Notes: generated by a model from the letters alone, not told the origin. 12,528 bases of DNA from Candidatus Endonucleibacter bathymodioli (GCA_030674915.1 JASXSV010000041.1:1-12528), one strand, 5' to 3'; shown: positions 1 to 6,871, numbered from the stretch's first letter. A program made the numbers and translations.

Positions 1-27
1 TCGCGGATTCAAATCCGAAGCGCATCA
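1..27 (+). repeat. Left terminal inverted repeat of the IS30-like element
   Basis: Matches the reverse complement of 434-460 with three mismatches (positions 3, 16 and 21). The shared core is CGGATTCAAATC. The true outer boundary may lie just before the window. Confidence 0.75.
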
Positions 28-98
28 TCTAATCAGGTAGAAGAAGGGGCCAGCTGAAAGTAAGCTCCTACCCTTTTTCTCCGACAAGAGATAAAGTG

Positions 99-410
99 AT
101 GACGGGATATTACCAACAACTGACCTACGAGCAACGATGCCAGACTTCAGCCCTAAAGAACAGCGGCTGTACACAAAGGGAGGTGGCGAAAATTATAGGG
201 GTGAGTCAGCCTACGGTAAGTAGAGAACTGGCCAGAAATACGGGTGACATGGGCTATCGTCATAAACAGGCGCAAGCTAAGGCTATTCAGCGACGCCAGA
301 CTGCGGTTAAATCGACTAAAATGACCCCGGCAATGATAACCGTGATCGAGGCCAAGCTCTGTATAGAATGGAGTCCCGAACAGGTGTCAGGTTGGCTGCT
401 AAGAGCATAG
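99..410 (+). pseudogene. IS30-family transposase, N-terminal DNA-binding fragment
   Basis: The protein begins MTGYYQQLTYEQRCQ and runs into a helix-turn-helix (GCTQREVAKIIGVSQPTVSR, about residues 22-41), then the motif EWSPEQVSGWLL, and stops three residues later. This is the order seen at the start of IS30-family transposases, which are usually about 320 residues long. Here only 103 residues remain and the DDE catalytic domain is absent, so it cannot catalyse transposition. I chose the ATG at 99 because it gives the usual family start; the GTG at 96 adds one residue. The frame is free of internal stops, unlike the other IS30 remnants in this window, so the deletion is relatively recent or the DNA-binding fragment is retained. 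By analogy with IS30, it might bind the terminal repeats and act as a repressor; that is inference. Confidence 0.8.
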
Positions 411-433
411 AGCTGCTCTAGCAGCTTAGACTG

Positions 434-460
434 TGATGCACTTCAGATTTGAATCCGAGA
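434..460 (-). repeat. Right terminal inverted repeat of the IS30-like element
   Basis: Reverse complement of the left end at 1-27 (24 of 27 identical). A decayed copy of the same end, including the preceding AGCTTAG, occurs at 5679-5716. Confidence 0.75.
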
Positions 461-783
461 ATAGGTTTTTTATCATTTGTATATATAGCTCACCAAGTAG
501 GTTGCTGCTACGCTAATACGTCTATTACCTGTGTTGTATAAAGAGCTGGAAGTGCTATGGTTTTCTAGATTCACAGTGGGGTGTCTCCTATCCGTACCAT
601 TTTGGTTGGAGATAATAGCATTACTTTGGCATCATATGCTTACCCAGGATGGGATATTTTATCGTTTACTTTGTGTTGCAGTCAGATTGGTAAAGCCAAA
701 GAGGCTGACTTCCTGTGTAGGAATGCAATTATGGGTATAGGCTATGTTTTGGTGTTGCAGCATAAAAAGCAGGGGGGGGCTAA
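461..783. other. Gap without a convincing gene, ending in a G8 tract
   Basis: Two overlapping short open frames cross this stretch (531-740 and 581-799) but neither has a good ribosome binding site or a recognisable product. The frame at 581-799 stays open into perM. Its last codons contain a run of eight G (772-779); one more G would make it stop with TAA directly before the perM ATG, as in a tightly coupled operon. In Pseudomonas a small tusA-like gene precedes perM, so this could be the worn-out remains of an upstream partner, but I cannot find the TusA CPxP motif. The G run also serves as the purine-rich ribosome binding site of perM. Confidence 0.3.
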
Positions 784-1860
784 ATGCTTGATTTTATAAA
801 ATATTGGTTGAATCGTTATCTGTCTGATTATGAGGCGATGGTATTATTGGTATTATTGGTATTTTGCTTTGTTATTGTATTGACAATGGGGGATATGTTG
901 GCGCCAGTGTTTGCTGCATTGGTCTTAGCTTTTTTGATGCAGGGTATAATTAACTGGCTGGAGCGCATGGGTGCTGTTCACTTGGTATCTGTGAGTCTGG
1001 TTTTTGTAGGATTTGTGGCACTACTTTTGATATTTCTGTTGGTGATTGTCCCATTGATTTGGGAGCAAGCAACAAGTTTGTTAAATGAAGTTCCGAGAAT
1101 GGTCCACGTTGGCTTGAAATTACTAAAGAGTCTACCTGAATTATATCCAGGTCTTGTTTCTGAGAGTCAGGCGACACTTATTGCGGATACATTTAGTAAT
1201 AGACTGGCAGGATTAGGGCAATGGGTATTGTCCTTCTTGTTATCCAAACTACCGGGTGTATTGGGTTTGTTGATATACCTTATTCTCGTGCCTCTTTTGA
1301 TTTTTTTCTTTCTGAAAGATAAGAATAAGCTTCTGCTCTGGGCTGGCAGTAGGCTGCCAACACGCCGTCGTTTAATCACCCAGGTAGCCGATGAGATGAA
1401 TAGCCAAATCGCAAACTACATCCGAGGCAAGGCTATTGAGATTGCTATTGTGAGTAGTACTTGCTTTATTTGTTTTGTTATACTCGGGCTCAATTATGCT
1501 GTTTTATTAGCTCTAATGGTTGGGTTGTCTGTGGTTATTCCATACATTGGAGCTACGGTTGTGACGGTCCCGGTTGTTATCATTGGTTTTTTTCAATGGG
1601 GTTTTGGCAATGAACTTTTGGTATTAGTGGTTGTTTATAGTGTTATTCAGGCATTGGATGGTAATATATTAGTGCCTCTGCTCTTTTCTGAAGCTGTTAA
1701 TTTGCATCCGGTGGCTATTATTATTGCAATATTGGTGTTTGGAGGCCTATGGGGATTTTGGGGTGTGTTTTTTGCGATACCGCTAGCTACTTTGTTAAAA
1801 GCCGTGATGAGTGCATGGCCTAAAGCTCAGGTGGCTTTGATAGCAAAAACTAGCCTTTAG
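784..1860 (+). CDS. perM: PerM / AI-2E transporter family integral membrane protein
   Basis: A 358-residue polytopic inner-membrane protein of the AI-2E transporter (formerly UPF0118, PerM/YdiK) family, which is normally about 350 residues with seven to eight membrane segments. Hydrophobic segments are visible near residues 18-58, 67-92, 147-177, 217-247, 248-270, 276-300 and 308-340. Family marks are NYIRGKAIEI (211-220), IPYIGATVV (252-260) and the C-terminal block LDGNILVPLLFSEAVNLHPV (291-310) followed by a glycine-rich WGFWGVFFAIPLA stretch. Members are linked to export of small signals or ions, but the substrate here cannot be told. The ATG follows a G-rich ribosome binding site (772-779). 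The gene converges on bcp; in E. coli and Pseudomonas perM also lies near bcp and dapA, which supports the orthology. Confidence 0.88.
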   Translation: MLDFIKYWLNRYLSDYEAMVLLVLLVFCFVIVLTMGDMLAPVFAALVLAFLMQGIINWLERMGAVHLVSVSLVFVGFVALLLIFLLVIVPLIWEQATSLLNEVPRMVHVGLKLLKSLPELYPGLVSESQATLIADTFSNRLAGLGQWVLSFLLSKLPGVLGLLIYLILVPLLIFFFLKDKNKLLLWAGSRLPTRRRLITQVADEMNSQIANYIRGKAIEIAIVSSTCFICFVILGLNYAVLLALMVGLSVVIPYIGATVVTVPVVIIGFFQWGFGNELLVLVVVYSVIQALDGNILVPLLFSEAVNLHPVAIIIAILVFGGLWGFWGVFFAIPLATLLKAVMSAWPKAQVALIAKTSL

Positions 1861-1873
1861 ATTGGTGCTGATG

Positions 1874-1936
1874 TATACCCGTTACCATTGAAGGTGATAG
1901 TAGTCACACCGCACACCTTCAATTTAAATTGGTATA
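1874..1936. repeat. 63-bp inverted repeat, probable short ERIC-like element and bidirectional terminator
   Basis: Two 23-bp arms, 1874-1896 and 1914-1936, are inverted copies (18 of 23 paired, including an unbroken 10-bp ATTGAAGGTG / CACCTTCAAT stem) around a 17-nt loop. The outer ends read TATACC and GGTATA. The arms match the ends of the two 127-bp repeats elsewhere in the window, so this looks like a copy that lost its centre. It lies between the stop codons of the convergent genes perM and bcp, where a hairpin in either transcript could end transcription or protect the 3' end. Confidence 0.65.
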
Positions 1937-1974
1937 GCTCCCGTGGATGCAGGGAATCATGTGGGGTGACATTG

Positions 1975-2442
1975 TTATTTAAATGCCTGAGTTGCTTGTA
2001 GCACGTCTTCAACGTGATTTTTAATTAAGACTTTTCGCCATTCGTGCTGCATGATGCCTGCGCGATCAATCAGAAATGTGCTTCGCTCTATGCCCATATG
2101 TTCTTTGCCGTAAAGAGTCTTCTTCTTTATAACATCAAAAAGAGTGCATAGTTTTTCATCGGTATCGGCTATGAGATCAAAAGGGAGGCTATATTTTTTT
2201 TTAAATTTCTCATGAGTCTGCAAGTTGTCTTTGGATACGCCAAAAATCAGGGTGTTGCTAGCTTTGAAATCCTCGTAGTGATGCTTGAAGGATAGTGCTT
2301 CGCTAGTGCAGCCTGGAGTATTGTCTTTTGGATAAAAAAACAACACGATCTGACTCCCTGATAAGTCTGAGAGGGTGATGTTATTGTTTTCGGTAGTTTT
2401 TGAAGTAAAATCGGTAACCAGTTGACCAAGTAAAATGCTCAT
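1975..2442 (-). CDS. bcp: Thioredoxin-dependent thiol peroxidase (Bcp/PrxQ peroxiredoxin)
   Basis: A 155-residue cytoplasmic peroxiredoxin of the Bcp/PrxQ subfamily, the usual length, which reduces hydrogen peroxide and organic hydroperoxides with electrons from thioredoxin. The active site FFYPKDNTPGCTSEA (residues 35-49) contains the peroxidatic Cys45 with its conserved Thr/Pro setting. The later block ERSTFLIDRAGIMQHEWRKV (119-138), with its conserved Arg, is typical. The resolving cysteine found five residues after the peroxidatic one in E. coli Bcp is Leu50 here, and the only other cysteine is Cys99. The enzyme is therefore either a 1-Cys type or uses Cys99. The start is supported by an AAGGA ribosome binding site about seven bases upstream. 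It is divergent from dapA, the usual arrangement, but the gcvR gene that often sits between them is not present. Confidence 0.93.
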   Translation of the reverse strand: MSILLGQLVTDFTSKTTENNNITLSDLSGSQIVLFFYPKDNTPGCTSEALSFKHHYEDFKASNTLIFGVSKDNLQTHEKFKKKYSLPFDLIADTDEKLCTLFDVIKKKTLYGKEHMGIERSTFLIDRAGIMQHEWRKVLIKNHVEDVLQATQAFK

Positions 2443-3076
2443 TGACCATCCTTCGTTGCGTTGTTAAATGTAGTACACTTTTTCCCGAGAATGTGTGATG
2501 TTGTTGGTTGTTCTTATTCACTCCCAGCATCTATTACCTCTAGGCTGTGGGGTTTAGATCGGTGTCATTTACTTACGCCTTTAATGGAAACGAGTATAGT
2601 TACTTTAAGTGTCCTATATAGTAGAACGGTTTAGCTTTTTGTGCGACTTTTCACGCAGCAGGTATTGGTTATATGAGTGTATTGTTTTCATTTGTTCAGA
2701 TTGTGATTAATATCTTTTACGGAACTAGTAAGCATTGGTACCGTAAATATAGCGTGTCAACACCAGATTATAGGAAATATTGGTGAATGGCAAGGACATG
2801 GATTAAGCAGCCTAGTATCGTCAAAAAGTGAGATGGTATAGGAATGCTTGTTGTTTTTTTGTTTGCAAAAGCCTTATACGAGTCACTATTGAGGGCGCAA
2901 ATAGGTGACAAATGAGCTAAACACCATGAGCATAGAGTAGTAGGTGGTTGGGTTGAGTGAGAGCGGATAGCAATCTACACCTTCAAGGGGATGGGTATAG
3001 ATTAAACATAGTCCTGACAGTAAAATGAGGGACTTATTTGCAGGTGCCTTAATTTTAGTTTAGAGGTGGTAGAATA
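2443..3076. other. bcp-dapA intergenic gap (634 bp)
   Basis: This divergent intergenic region should carry the promoters of bcp and dapA, but I see no clear consensus pair. In E. coli and Pseudomonas gcvR lies here; I looked on the minus strand and found no trace of a GcvR-like reading frame. It contains a 127-bp ERIC-like repeat (2874-3000). A 37-codon frame on the plus strand (2673-2786, ATG to TGA) has a hydrophobic start and a basic, aromatic tail but only a weak ribosome binding site, so I do not call it a gene. Confidence 0.5.
2874..3000 (+). repeat. 127-bp ERIC-like intergenic repeat, copy 1
   Basis: The ends at 2874-2897 and 2978-3000 are imperfect inverted repeats with TATAC / GTATA at the outside. 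The whole 127 bp can be aligned with the reverse complement of 5199-5325, which has the same length; the best-kept stretch begins GACAAA (2907 onward) and continues through AGGTG, TTG and GAG blocks. Length, outer TATACCC/GGGTATA-type ends and intergenic position match the ERIC (intergenic repeat unit) class of enterobacteria and vibrios, but the sequence is diverged. It ends 76 bp before dapA, so it may lie in the dapA leader transcript. Confidence 0.6.
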
Positions 3077-3952
3077 ATGATAACCGGTAGTCTTGTTGCT
3101 CTTGTTACGCCGATGCATGAAGATGGAGAAGTTGACTGGGAGCGGCTGCATAATCTGGTTGAGCTTCATATTAGCGAGAAAAGTGACGGTATTGTTGTCG
3201 TAGGTACAACAGGAGAGTCTGTAACGTTAACCATGCAGGAGCGCTGTGAGATTATTCGGCGAACTACTGATCAGGTTGGAGGAAGAATACCTGTTATCGC
3301 AGGCACAGGCACTAACTCAACCAGAGAAACAATTGATGCTTCGGCTGAGGCGAAAAGCCTAGGAGTAGATGCTTGCTTGTTGGTCACGCCCTACTACAAC
3401 AAGCCAACTCAGGAGGGGTTATACCGTCATTATAAAACTGTGGCGGGGGCGGTTGCTATTCCTCATCTTTTGTATAATGTACCTAGTCGAACAGCAGTTG
3501 ATCTGTTACCGGAAACCGTAGCTCGTTTGGCAGAGTTTGAGAATATTGTTGGTATTAAAGAAGCAACAGGTATTCTTGAGCGTGGTTGTCAGATCCGTGC
3601 ATTATGCGGAAAGGATTTTGCAATTTATTCCGGTGATGATGCCACGGGTATGGAACTGATGCTACAGGGTGCGAATGGTGTTATCTCAGTGACCAGCAAT
3701 GTTGTACCTAAGATTATGGGTGAGCTCTGTATGTTAGCGATGAAAGGTGATCGAGATGCTGCCGAGGCGATTAATAACAGACTTAATATTCTTCATCAAA
3801 AGTTGTTTGTTGAGCCTAATCCTATTCCTGTTAAATGGGCATTGCAGGAAATGGGTTTGATCGACGGTGGTATTAGGTTGCCGCTGACACCTCTATCTAC
3901 GACATGTCAGGCAGAGATTAGTCAGGTGTTGGTGCAACTGAGCCTGGTTTGA
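3077..3952 (+). CDS. dapA: 4-hydroxy-tetrahydrodipicolinate synthase
   Basis: DapA condenses pyruvate with L-aspartate semialdehyde in the cytoplasm, the first committed step to diaminopimelate and lysine. The product is 291 residues, close to the E. coli length of 292, and all key residues fall at E. coli numbering. These are Thr44 and Thr45 in GTTGES, Tyr107 in TPYYNKP, Tyr133 and Arg138 in YNVPSRT, and the Schiff-base Lys161 in GIKEATG. The start is supported by GAGGTGG seven bases upstream of the ATG. bamC follows after 33 bp on the same strand, the usual dapA-bamC operon. An ERIC-like repeat lies upstream. No truncation or odd residue is seen; this is an intact housekeeping gene. Confidence 0.98.
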   Translation: MITGSLVALVTPMHEDGEVDWERLHNLVELHISEKSDGIVVVGTTGESVTLTMQERCEIIRRTTDQVGGRIPVIAGTGTNSTRETIDASAEAKSLGVDACLLVTPYYNKPTQEGLYRHYKTVAGAVAIPHLLYNVPSRTAVDLLPETVARLAEFENIVGIKEATGILERGCQIRALCGKDFAIYSGDDATGMELMLQGANGVISVTSNVVPKIMGELCMLAMKGDRDAAEAINNRLNILHQKLFVEPNPIPVKWALQEMGLIDGGIRLPLTPLSTTCQAEISQVLVQLSLV

Positions 3953-3985
3953 TTCTGATCCAATAAACCGAGAAAGGAACTCATT

Positions 3986-5128
3986 ATGAGACCGATGTTA
4001 CAAAACTTACCATTGATGATTTGTGTTATCAGCCTTACTGGGTGTTCTGGTAAAGATGGGTATTTCCGGGATAAGTCCAATGATTATGTTAAAGAATACA
4101 CAATAAGCCCCTTAAGTGTGCCAGAAGGAATGAATACCAAGCCGCTTGGATCAGTAATGATGATTCCACCAGCTACTGTAGTGGATATTGAATTAGCTGA
4201 GAAATTCAAGGTGCCAAGACCGGACCAGCGGTTGAAAAGCAAGTACAGTGGAGATCAATATAGCGTTGAGCGTAGAGGAGATGATGTCTGGATAATAGCT
4301 TCGGGGAGTATGAATGAAGTATGGCTTCGTTTGGATGATTTTTTTAAATACATCAAACTTCCCCTAGTTATTCAAGACACATCTAAAGGTTTTTTGGAAA
4401 CCGATTGGTTTAATTTTGGTAATGCGGATGACTATGGAGTTGTTTCTAGAGCTATAGGCAATATGGTCGGTATTTCTGATCTTGAGTTAATGGAAGACCG
4501 TTTCCAGCTTGAAGTGCGTCAAGGTGATGAAGATAGCGTATCTGAAATTCACATTCAGCATAAAGGTCGCTCACCTGTTAGTTCTGGCGATAAGCCTTTA
4601 TCAGAACCTAGCAGCTGGGATAATCTTGGTGAGAGGAGCCAACGTATGAACGAAGCGCTGGCGTCAGACATGTTAGTCTTTTTAGTCGGAAGCAAAGGGG
4701 GTAGCTCTGTATCTCTTCTTGCGCAGGATCTTGATGCTGACACCAATACTGAGCTTACCCTGGATGGTAATGGTAATCCTCTTTTAAGCATAAAAGGGCT
4801 ACCTTTTGGTCATAGTTGGTTAGCCATAGGTGATGCGTTAAGTTCGGCTGGTATCACTATCGTTGACAGGAATCAATCTATCGGTATTTATTATTTGTCG
4901 AAAGATTCAGAGGCAACTATTAAATCACAAGGAAAACCCGGTTTTTTTGCGAGACTGTTTTCTAGTAAGAAGGAAAAAGGTGTCGTTGAGCCAGAAATAC
5001 TACACCTTAGGGTTAGTAAATTTCCTGATTCCATTCAGGTGTCAGTTGAAAAGGATTTGGCCACATCTGCGGACAAAGATCAGAGTCAGAAGCTCTTGGA
5101 GTTGGTCAGAGATAACTTGAAGTTATAG
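3986..5128 (+). CDS. bamC: Outer-membrane protein assembly lipoprotein BamC (NlpB)
   Basis: BamC is a lipoprotein subunit of the BAM complex, which folds beta-barrel proteins into the outer membrane. The product begins with a short lipoprotein signal ending in the lipobox SLTGC with the modified Cys20. Then comes the family's N-terminal conserved stretch (about 24-82), including GYFRDKSNDYVKEY, PEGM and RPDQRL, which in E. coli BamC runs along BamD. Two helix-grip-like domains should follow (about 90-200 and 245-380); the DVWIIASGSMNEVW block marks the first. At 380 residues it is somewhat longer than E. coli BamC (344). An AAGGA site lies seven bases before the ATG. It is co-transcribed with dapA on spacing. 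The purC gene that commonly follows is missing; transposon remnants lie there instead. Confidence 0.92.
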   Translation: MRPMLQNLPLMICVISLTGCSGKDGYFRDKSNDYVKEYTISPLSVPEGMNTKPLGSVMMIPPATVVDIELAEKFKVPRPDQRLKSKYSGDQYSVERRGDDVWIIASGSMNEVWLRLDDFFKYIKLPLVIQDTSKGFLETDWFNFGNADDYGVVSRAIGNMVGISDLELMEDRFQLEVRQGDEDSVSEIHIQHKGRSPVSSGDKPLSEPSSWDNLGERSQRMNEALASDMLVFLVGSKGGSSVSLLAQDLDADTNTELTLDGNGNPLLSIKGLPFGHSWLAIGDALSSAGITIVDRNQSIGIYYLSKDSEATIKSQGKPGFFARLFSSKKEKGVVEPEILHLRVSKFPDSIQVSVEKDLATSADKDQSQKLLELVRDNLKL

Positions 5129-5410
5129 TCCTCACAGCTCACTGAGCGTCTGGCATAAAATTATTGGCAATGAAATTAGGTAGGCAATATACATCCGCCT
5201 ATACTCATTTCTCTTGAAGGAGCGAGGCCTTGATTGCTCGCACCAACCTCAATCACCTGTTCCTCGTAGGCTTATGGGTTCGTTCGTTTGTCTCATGCTC
5301 TCAGATTTTGTAATGGTAACGGGTAGATACTGTTGGAGCATATCGATAGTCTGAGCACCAAATATGTTACCAAGTAGGCTATTGCCCTGTTTAAGCCAAG
5401 TAAAATCTGA
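5129..5410. other. bamC downstream region, no gene seen
   Basis: No coding frame is recognisable. A small hairpin (GCTCACTGAGC, 5137-5147) lies just after the bamC stop but has no T run, so it is a weak terminator candidate. The rest is occupied by the 127-bp repeat at 5199-5325. This begins the almost 2-kb gene-free zone that runs to 7076. Confidence 0.5.
5199..5325 (-). repeat. 127-bp ERIC-like intergenic repeat, copy 2 (inverted)
   Basis: Same length as the copy at 2874-3000 and in the opposite orientation. Its right end shares the 14-bp block AATGGTAACGGGTA (5312-5325) exactly with the reverse complement of the left arm of the 63-bp repeat near perM. Its left end (5199-5222) reads as the reverse complement of the CCTTCAAG...GTATAG end at 2978-3000, with one gap. 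The two 127-bp copies together flank dapA-bamC. Confidence 0.6.
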
Positions 5411-5665
5411 TTCACACGAGTGCAGAGAGTAATGGGAAAGAGCCTGTACATCATAAAGTGACGAGTAAGGTGCTGTCAGTAGTGTTTATTTTGCTAATTC
5501 TCCAAGTTCTTGGAAGCGAGAGCTGAGCAACAATATTAAAGTTGAACTGAGGCAAGATGTTCCAAAGAGTCAGGATCTCAAAAGTCACATAGGTAGTGGA
5601 GGGGAGATCCGTAAATAGGCTTAATTCTCGTCTAAGGATAAGAATCTGGTGTGCAATCGCCTGAT
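5411..5665 (+). pseudogene. IS30-family transposase, decayed C-terminal part
   Basis: Reading across frameshifts and stops gives the second half of an IS30-family DDE domain in the right order. NGKE with a following HHKVTSKVLS (from 5431) corresponds to the family's DNGKEFA..H..I...L. YFANSPSSWKRE (from 5487) corresponds to YFANPYSSWERG. LRQDVPKSQDL (about 5545-5580) corresponds to LLRQYFPKSRDF. RLNSRLR (about 5617-5637) corresponds to RLNSRPRK. The N-terminal half is not present upstream. An IS30-type right end follows at 5679-5716, so this is the right half of an old copy, clearly dead. It is more decayed than the element at 1-460 and appears to be of the same subgroup, judging by the shared right end. 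Confidence 0.7.
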
Positions 5666-5678
5666 CGGCTGATGGTTT

Positions 5679-5716
5679 AGCTTAGGTTGTGATGTACTTT
5701 ATATTTTAATATGCGA
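5679..5716 (-). repeat. Decayed right end of an IS30-type element
   Basis: Aligns without gaps to 423-460 of the first element at about 28 of 38 positions, including the identical blocks AGCTTAG and TGTGATG. It follows the C-terminal transposase remnant at the expected distance. Confidence 0.6.
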
Positions 5717-5744
5717 AATAAAAGGAAAAAGGGCTGGCGAGAAA

Positions 5745-6240
5745 ATGTACAAACTGGTAGCAAGCCTCTAATAATCGACAATAATGAAGGCTTAATTGAG
5801 TGCTCCACAAGGTTACCCACAGAAGCTGTGGGTAAGCAGGAAAGCCGTAAATATGCTCGTCAGTCGACTGGAGGCTGTAGATAAAACTGTGTAACTACTG
5901 CTAAGGATAAGCAGTATGAACAAAGAGTAGCTTGAAGTTTTCGCCTGAGAGGTCGTTAAAATCATCAAGACTGAGAGCTTGCTTAATTTCTAGTCAGCAT
6001 GGATGTTGATGCGTTTTCTGGCTATTAAAGAAGAGGTAGGCCATTGGCATGGGATGCCGTTCACGGTCAAGATGGGTATGTTGTGATGCTGACTGAGTGC
6101 GTTTAGAAACTTCTTTTGATTGTACGAGTTAAAAATAGTGAGTAAGGCCGTAAACAAATACTTGAATCTTACGAGAGTATCGGTAAGACCATTGCTTTTG
6201 ATCTCGAAAAATGAAATTGATGAGGGCTAATGTCTAATCA
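5745..6240 (+). pseudogene. IS30-family transposase, decayed copy from N-terminus to catalytic core
   Basis: A second, more complete but heavily frameshifted copy. The clearest part is VGHWHG (6036-6053), then, after a one-base frameshift, DAVHGQDGYVVMLTE (6053-6097), then KLLLIVRVKN and KTIAFD (6185-6202). These correspond to the family's VGHWEGDTV...G..VTLVER and KTITFDNGKEF segments, which carry the first two catalytic acidic residues. Upstream, weaker matches include a VSM-D stretch (about 5990-6005), an LRGR-NHQ stretch (about 5950-5975) and a VSR stretch near 5833, with a possible start ATG at 5745. At least five in-frame stops and several shifts make it non-functional. The exact left limit is uncertain. 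Confidence 0.6.
5813..5835. repeat. Perfect 10-bp stem, 3-nt loop hairpin
   Basis: TTACCCACAG and CTGTGGGTAA are exact inverted copies separated by AAG. No T run follows, so it is not an ordinary terminator. It lies within the decayed transposase copy, where sequence otherwise drifts, which makes the perfect stem notable. Confidence 0.5.
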
Positions 6241-6296
6241 AAATGCGGCTACGAAAAGCCTTAAACTACTATGCTGTTGGAGGCTAGTCTAAATAT

Positions 6297-6598
6297 GTTT
6301 CTCGAACCATATCTCAATACCCTGAGATAGTCGTCATGCAGTGGTTAGTCGGACACGGTCTTTCAGTTTATCTATCATCTTACTTGCGTGGGTGTTTTGT
6401 TGGTGACGTTCCTGCTCAAAATTATAAGGTTGCTTCGGGCTATAATCTATAGCTCTCTATTTATAGGCAGCTATCTTTTGATGATACCCAAATCACGCCC
6501 TAAATATTGGCAATAACTCCATTTGAAATTCTTGCTTTATTCTTTGACCGAACCTGGTATCTTTCTTCTTGCGTCAGATGGGCATAGCGCTTATTCAT
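6297..6598 (-). pseudogene. IS30-family transposase of another subgroup, decayed N-terminal half
   Basis: On the minus strand from the ATG at 6598 the frame reads MNKRYAHLTQEERYQVRS, the typical opening of a second IS30 subgroup (family pattern HLTQEERYQI). It continues with ISNGVIANI and, after a single-base deletion near 6503, LGRDLGIIKR, the helix-turn-helix. Further on come NREL, then YSPKQPYNFEQERH (the family's GYRPKQA..FA.ERH) and SKMIDKLKDRVR. In-frame stops interrupt it, and it fades out near a WFEK stretch around 6300, where it abuts the plus-strand remnant. No catalytic domain is found. Its orientation and wording differ from the other copies, so it came from a separate insertion. 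Confidence 0.65.
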
Positions 6599-6775
6599 AA
6601 GTGGTCTCATATTGGTTTTTGGTCGAATCGTGAGAGTGTCCGATGGTTCAATTTTTTCAATATACGCACTTATGACTAAAATGCTGGATGTATATTGTTA
6701 TAGGATTTCACAGTAGCTCCTTTTTTTAGGGTCAATTATAGAATATTTACATTTCCTCTTTAATGGGGAGAAATA

Positions 6776-6871
6776 GTGAACTTATATCTAAATTCATTGA
6801 ATGTGTTGGATATGAGACACCATATAAAGCACGTAAAATATGCTCAGGATGTTATTAATAAGAAGGAGTAA
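6776..6871 (+). CDS. Possible 31-residue peptide, unknown
   Basis: GTG start, TAA stop, with GGGGAG (6765-6770) five bases before the start. The peptide is mixed hydrophobic and basic (MNLYLNSLNVLDMRHHIKHV at its beginning) and resembles nothing I know. It is listed only because its ribosome binding site is better than expected by chance; it may equally be part of a decayed gene. Confidence 0.15.
   Translation: MNLYLNSLNVLDMRHHIKHVKYAQDVINKKE

Larger units (their letters stand above)
1..460 (+). mobile_element. Miniature IS30-family element with both terminal inverted repeats
   Basis: The two ends of this stretch are inverted copies of each other: bases 1-27 match the reverse complement of 434-460 at 24 of 27 positions. 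Between them lies an open reading frame for only the N-terminal DNA-binding part of an IS30-family transposase. Full IS30 elements are about 1-1.2 kb, so roughly 0.6 kb coding for the DDE catalytic domain has been lost. A 7-bp inverted repeat (411-426, AGCTGCT / AGCAGCT) lies just after the stop codon, near the likely deletion junction. The window starts at the left end, so the left flank and any target duplication cannot be seen. Such an element could still be moved in trans by a complete relative. Confidence 0.75.

Noticed and set aside
581..799. Possible tusA remnant before perM
   Set aside because: Neighbourhood and length fit, but the CPxP motif is absent and the alignment needs several extra residues, so I cannot support the name.
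2673..2786. 37-codon plus-strand frame in the bcp-dapA gap
   Set aside because: Weak ribosome binding site, no recognisable product, and of a length expected by chance.
4555..5120. Frames overlapping bamC on both strands
   Set aside because: They are shadows of the well-supported bamC reading frame.
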